DNA from: Umezawaea beigongshangensis
GTDB taxonomy: Bacteria; Actinomycetota; Actinomycetes; Mycobacteriales; Pseudonocardiaceae
Assembly (NCBI RefSeq): GCF_016464305.1
Contig: NZ_JAEIOJ010000018.1
Span: 1-64,000, forward strand
DNA length: 64,000 nucleotides
Reading direction: 5' to 3'
In this document: positions 60,806 to 64,000 of the stretch, in pieces
Layout of the letters: the number at the start of each line of letters is the position of its first letter
Position numbering within the stretch: position 1 is the stretch's first letter
The notes under the pieces: model-generated
The model's input: the letters and a program-made list of their open reading frames with translations, nothing else
What the model was told of the DNA's origin: nothing
The model's database searches: none
Translations under genes and position numbers: made by a program

Positions 60806-61530
60806 CAGCGGCCGGGCGGCCACAGCGCGGGGGTCTGAGCATCGGGGCGGTGTTGTCGCAACTCCGTCCCGAGTTCCCCGACGTGACCATCTCCAAGATC
60901 CGCTTCCTCGAGTCGGAGGGGCTGGTTCGCCCGGCGCGCACGTCCTCGGGGTACCGGCAGTTCACCGCGGCCGACGTGGAGCGGCTCAGGTTCGTCCTGG
61001 CCGCCCAGCGCGACCGCTACCTGCCCCTGAAGGTCATCAAGGAGCAGTTGGACGCCGCCGAGCAGCAGGAGGACGTCCCGCGCGCGTCGCGTCCCCTCGT
61101 GGCGGTGGAGGACGAGCCGGTCCGGCCCTTCGCCGCCGCGGAGTTCGAGCCGGACAGCGTGCCGCGGCTGACGGCCGAGGAGCTCCTCTCCCGCTCCGGC
61201 ATCGACCGGGCGGTGCTCGTGGACCTGGAGCAGTACGGTCTGATCAGGCCGGGTCCGGCCGGCTTCTACGACCCGGACGCCGTGGTCGTCGCGAGCACCG
61301 TACGGGCCATGACGGAGTACGGCATCGAGCCCCGGCACCTGCGGGCGTTCCGCGCGTCCGCCGACCGCGAGGTCGGTCTCCTGGAGCAGATCGTCACACC
61401 GATGTACCGGCAGCGCGGTTCCGACGCGCGCGGCCGGGCCGACGAGGCGGTGCGGGAACTGGCCGCGCTCTCCGTCACCTTGCACACACTGCTCGTCAAG
61501 GCAGGTCTGAGGAACGTGGCGGGCGGCTGA
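60802..61530 (+). CDS. ftsR: MerR-type regulator FtsR-like
   Basis: A 242-residue MerR-family protein with an N-terminal helix-turn-helix (SIGAVLSQLRPEF near 13, then TISKIRFLESEGLVRP at 29-44) and a second MerR-like segment near 125-160. It matches Rv1828/FtsR, a regulator of ftsZ and cell division in corynebacteria. GTG start overlapping garA by 4 bases, so both are co-translated. Confidence 0.92.
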   Translation: MTAAGRPQRGGLSIGAVLSQLRPEFPDVTISKIRFLESEGLVRPARTSSGYRQFTAADVERLRFVLAAQRDRYLPLKVIKEQLDAAEQQEDVPRASRPLVAVEDEPVRPFAAAEFEPDSVPRLTAEELLSRSGIDRAVLVDLEQYGLIRPGPAGFYDPDAVVVASTVRAMTEYGIEPRHLRAFRASADREVGLLEQIVTPMYRQRGSDARGRADEAVRELAALSVTLHTLLVKAGLRNVAGG

Positions 61531-61614
61531 GTTCCGCGCAGGTGAAGCGGGGTGCGGCGGTGTCCGCATCGTGATGCGGAAGTTGTGCGCGGTTGCGCAC
61601 TGAGCCCGCTTGGC

Positions 61615-61623
61615 GGGTAGCGT
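61615..61623 (+). promoter_or_regulatory. Weak -10 region before nuclease gene
   Basis: GGGTAGCGT at 61615-61623 contains a TAGCGT -10-like hexamer in the 166-base gap after ftsR. The -35 region (TTGCGC at 61593) has a 19-base spacer, so the call is weak. Confidence 0.3.
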
Positions 61624-61696
61624 CGAAGCAGTAGGTGGGGGATCCTCGTGACAACGGGGACGCCAGCAACAGCAGTGCTGAGGGAGGCGAGACCCG

Positions 61697-62170
61697 ATGA
61701 GCGAGATGCGCGTCGTGGGCGTGCGGGTGGAGTTGCCCGCGAACCAGCCGATCCTCCTTCTCCGCGAGACCGAGGGCGAGCGGTACCTGCCGATCTGGAT
61801 CGGATCGGTGGAGGCCACCGCCATCGCACTGGAGCAGCAGGGTGTGCGTCCGGCACGCCCGCTGACCCACGACCTCCTCAAGGACGTCATCGGTTCGCTG
61901 GGGCGTCAGCTGGAGCAGGTGAGGATCACCGATCTCCAGGAGGGCACGTTCTTCGCCGAACTGGTCTTCGACGGCGACGTGCGGGTGTCCGCCCGGCCGA
62001 GCGACTCGGTCGCGCTGGCGCTGCGCGCCGGTGTGCCGATCCACGCCGAGGAGTCGGTCCTGGCCGAGGCCGGACTGATCATCCCGGACGAGCAGGAGGA
62101 CGAGGTCGAGAAGTTCAGGGAGTTCCTGGACTCGGTGTCGCCGGAGGACTTCCGCGGCGCGGACACCTGA
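61697..62170 (+). CDS. Bifunctional nuclease domain protein (DUF151)
   Basis: A 157-residue BFN/DUF151 protein matching Rv1829. It has the conserved LPIWIGSVEATAIAL near 31-45, RPLTHDLLKDVI near 53, and SARPSDSVALALRAGVPI near 97-114. Plant members were reported to have RNase and DNase activity; the activity of bacterial members is uncertain. The ATG at 61697 has AGGGAGG upstream. A terminator follows. Confidence 0.9.
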   Translation: MSEMRVVGVRVELPANQPILLLRETEGERYLPIWIGSVEATAIALEQQGVRPARPLTHDLLKDVIGSLGRQLEQVRITDLQEGTFFAELVFDGDVRVSARPSDSVALALRAGVPIHAEESVLAEAGLIIPDEQEDEVEKFREFLDSVSPEDFRGADT

Positions 62171-62210
62171 GCCGGACCCCCGAGCACCGGCCCGTTCCGG
62201 TACGACGTCC

Positions 62211-62250
62211 ACGAGGCGCGCACGATCCCCAGGGGGCGTGCGCGCCTCGT
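62211..62250 (+). terminator. Terminator after nuclease gene
   Basis: A perfect 14-bp stem (62211-62224 with 62237-62250) with a 12-base loop starts 40 bases after the stop codon. Confidence 0.82.
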
Positions 62251-62340
62251 GCGTTGTCGGACCGTGATCAACACGCCGTCGCCCTCCCCGATCGTGAGCC
62301 TCTTCCGAGCTACCCTCTGCACGGGACCGTTGGCTAAACA

Positions 62341-62368
62341 CTCACTAAACGCCGCTCGTTCGAGTGAG
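62341..62368. promoter_or_regulatory. Inverted repeat upstream of MerR gene
   Basis: CTCACT (62341-62346) and AGTGAG (62363-62368) form an inverted repeat inside an AT-richer stretch that also has a repeated CTAAAC (62334 region and 62345). It could be an operator for the downstream MerR protein. Confidence 0.35.
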
Positions 62369-62428
62369 CAGACGGCAAAGTCTCGACCTCGACCAGAGGT
62401 TGAGGAATTTCAGCTTCCGCGCGTCGCG

Positions 62429-62457
62429 TTGACCTGCCCGCACCCCGGTCTTACCGT
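62429..62457 (+). promoter_or_regulatory. SigA-type promoter of MerR gene
   Basis: TTGACC (62429-62434), a 17-base spacer and TACCGT (62452-62457) form a good vegetative promoter. It predicts a long leader of about 210 bases before the GTG at 62675, in which no gene or clear riboswitch is seen. Confidence 0.6.
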
Positions 62458-62674
62458 CGGGTGCGAGCGGATCGCGACAGCGCGGGCGTCGCCACCGGCC
62501 GGTGACCCCGGCCGCGGGACGCCCGGCGGTGACCCGGACCGCGGAACCGTCGCGCAGCAGGTCTGCGCGATCGTCCCGCGCGGCGGCGTCACGTGGTCGC
62601 GGTGCGTACCGGCGGTCCCCGTGTGGACGCAGGGTGTGGTCGTCGGCCGGAAGGCCGGACGAGGGGAGGCAGTC

Positions 62675-63241
62675 GTGGTCGAGGAAGCGCCCGTGTGGGC
62701 CGGATCCGGAGAACAGGGCGAACTGTTCCCGGACTCCTCGCTACCGGACGAACTCGTCGGCTACCGGGGACCCGCCGCGTGCCAGATCTCCGGCATCACC
62801 TACCGGCAGCTCGACTACTGGGCGAGGACCGGGCTCGTCGCGCCCACGATAAGGAGCGCCCACGGCTCCGGCAGCCAGCGGTTGTACTCGTTCAAGGACG
62901 TCCTGGTGCTCAAGGTGGTCAAGCGGCTGCTGGACACCGGTGTCTCGTTGCAGAACATCAGGGTCGCCGTGGAGCACCTGCGCAGCCGCGGTGTGCAGGA
63001 CCTGGCCAGGATCACGCTGTTCAGCGACGGCACGACCGTCTACGAGTGCACCTCGCCCGAGGAGGTCGTCGACCTGCTCCAGGGCGGCCAGGGCGTGTTC
63101 GGCATCGCCGTGAGCGGGGCGATGCGCGAGATCAGCGGCACGATCCACGAGTTCCCCGCCGAGCGGGCGGACGGCGCCGAGATCGCGCCGGCCACCGAGG
63201 ACGAACTGGCCAGGCGCCGCCGCGAGCGAGCCATCGGCTGA
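62675..63241 (+). CDS. MerR-family regulator (Rv1830-like)
   Basis: A 188-residue MerR protein with GPAACQISGITYRQLDYWARTGLV near 32-54 and SQRLYSFKDVLVLKVVKRLL near 67, followed by a dimerisation helix and a ligand-type C-terminal domain. It matches Rv1830, reported to affect growth and drug tolerance in mycobacteria. The GTG at 62675 has GGGGAGG 5 bases upstream. It precedes gcvP as in mycobacteria. Confidence 0.9.
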   Translation: MVEEAPVWAGSGEQGELFPDSSLPDELVGYRGPAACQISGITYRQLDYWARTGLVAPTIRSAHGSGSQRLYSFKDVLVLKVVKRLLDTGVSLQNIRVAVEHLRSRGVQDLARITLFSDGTTVYECTSPEEVVDLLQGGQGVFGIAVSGAMREISGTIHEFPAERADGAEIAPATEDELARRRRERAIG

Positions 63242-63319
63242 TCACCTCCCACTGAGACCCGCGTCGCGCCGTCGCGGGGGTGGCGGCCGGGTACGATTCG
63301 CGCGTGGTCGCTGAACCCG

Positions 63320-63530
63320 CGCGGGAGAGTCCGGGCTGATCACGAGTCCGGCACCGAAGGAGCAAGTCCTCCCCCGGAACCTCTCAGGTGCCAAGGACCG
63401 CGCGGGCGAGACACCTCTGGAAAGCGGAACGGGACGAGTCCCGGCCCCACCGACGGTGCAAGCCCGGTTCGTCACGGGTGAAGCTCTCAGGTGCCCGCCG
63501 TGCGGGTGTGGACAGAGCGGGGAGGGCAAC
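63320..63530 (+). promoter_or_regulatory. Tandem glycine riboswitch upstream of gcvP
   Basis: Two adjacent aptamers with the glycine riboswitch consensus occupy about 63320-63420 and 63424-63530. Each has the GGGAGAG or GGACGAG opening, an ACCTCTCAGGTGCC or AGCTCTCAGGTGCC core, and a closing GGA segment (ACCTCTGGAAAG, GGACAGAGCGG). A TACGAT -10 at 63292-63297 lies upstream. Glycine binding normally switches on expression of the glycine cleavage genes. No strong terminator is visible, so control may be of translation. Confidence 0.92.
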
Positions 63531-63573
63531 GGCAGGAATCTGTCCGCAGCCCGAACCACCGGAGGCGCTTTCC

Positions 63574-64000
63574 ATGACGCAGGACCGCATCCCCCTCGCC
63601 GCGCTGGAGCACGGCGCCCCGTTCGCCGACCGCCACGTCGGTCCCCGCCCCGCCGAACTGGCCCGCATCCTGGACGTCGTCGGCGTGGGATCGCTGGAGG
63701 AGCTGGCGCAGCGCGCGGTGCCCGACTCGATCCGCGAGCGCGAACTGGTGCTGGACCTGCCCGCTCCCGCCACCGAGACCGAGGCGCTCGCCGAGCTGCG
63801 GGCGCTGGCGTCCCGCAACCGGCCCATGACGCAGATGATCGGCCTCGGCTACTACGGCACGATCACGCCCGCGGTGATCCGGCGCAACGTCCTGGAGAGC
63901 CCCGCCTGGTACACGGCCTACACGCCGTACCAGCCGGAGATCTCCCAGGGGCGGCTGGAGGCGCTGCTCAACTTCCAGACCGTGATCGGCGACCTGACCG
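63574..64000 (+). CDS. gcvP: Glycine dehydrogenase P protein (5' part)
   Basis: The first 142 codons of the P protein of the glycine cleavage system. This pyridoxal-phosphate enzyme decarboxylates glycine and passes the aminomethyl group to GcvH. FADRHVGP near 17, MIGLGYYGT near 88 and [21 protein letters not shown] near 115 are family hallmarks. The ATG at 63574 has GGAGG 8 bases upstream. The gene runs off the window, so the PLP-binding lysine is not seen. Confidence 0.96.
   Translation, partial: MTQDRIPLAALEHGAPFADRHVGPRPAELARILDVVGVGSLEELAQRAVPDSIRERELVLDLPAPATETEALAELRALASRNRPMTQMIGLGYYGTITPAVIRRNVLESPAWYTAYTPYQPEISQGRLEALLNFQTVIGDLT

Noticed and set aside
1-64000. tRNA genes, prophage or insertion sequences
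   Set aside because: I saw no tRNA-like cloverleaf, integrase, transposase or phage structural gene. A dedicated tRNA or IS search would settle it.

Overview
The window is about 70% GC, with many GTG starts, GTGA/ATGA stop-start overlaps and strong GGAGG-type ribosome binding sites. Gene order in two long blocks matches Mycobacterium tuberculosis: Rv1691-Rv1700 plus Rv1708-Rv1711 at 0.2-18.9 kb, and Rv1822 plus Rv1826-Rv1832 at 59-64 kb. This points to an actinobacterium, most likely of the Pseudonocardiaceae (Saccharothrix/Lentzea/Actinosynnema-like). Species cannot be told from the sequence alone. The left edge is the 3' end of a 5S rRNA, so the window starts at the end of an rRNA operon.

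Layout. 0-18.9 kb is a core block: a repeat-rich TPR protein, HAD phosphatase, tlyA, nadK, recN, steA-mctB, pyrG and a NUDIX hydrolase. A small accessory insert follows (SDR, DUF2752, TM2 and ArsR genes), then parA, an RHH-like gene, scpA, scpB and rluB (chromosome segregation and rRNA modification). xerD, cmk and der, which mycobacteria carry in this region, are not here. 19-24.3 kb holds an SsuABC/TauABC-type importer whose binding-protein gene is separated from the permease and ATPase genes by a divergent pobA (4-hydroxybenzoate hydroxylase). 24.5-28.8 kb is a conservon-type operon (sensor kinase, roadblock protein, small GTPase) without its usual DUF742 gene. 28.9-30.8 kb encodes a Tat-exported PhoX-like protein and a snapalysin-type protease with an attenuator-like leader.

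30.9-36.1 kb is the most unusual region. An ECF-type sigma factor with an overlapping small partner gene and a cytoplasmic subtilase with an apparent prodomain lie divergent from an 891-residue TPR-CHAT (caspase-like) protein. The arrangement suggests an intracellular proteolytic signalling or cell-death module. 36-58 kb is rich in stress functions: cytosine deaminase, two STAS proteins, topoisomerase IB, a baeRF-family protein, two DUF4383 membrane proteins, a WhiB protein, DUF5709, an ECF sigma/anti-sigma pair and two SigB/SigF-type sigma factors, each overlapping an RsbW-like anti-sigma gene. Seven promoters of the GTKK-N15-17-GGGWAN form sit in front of these genes, including both sigma operons, which suggests an autoregulated general stress regulon. 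The region also carries two gene remnants and a DapA-like protein without its catalytic residues.

58.8-64 kb returns to core genes: a phosphatidyltransferase, gcvH, garA, ftsR, a bifunctional nuclease, a MerR regulator, and gcvP behind a tandem glycine riboswitch. The glycine cleavage genes sit beside garA, a regulator of central nitrogen and carbon metabolism.
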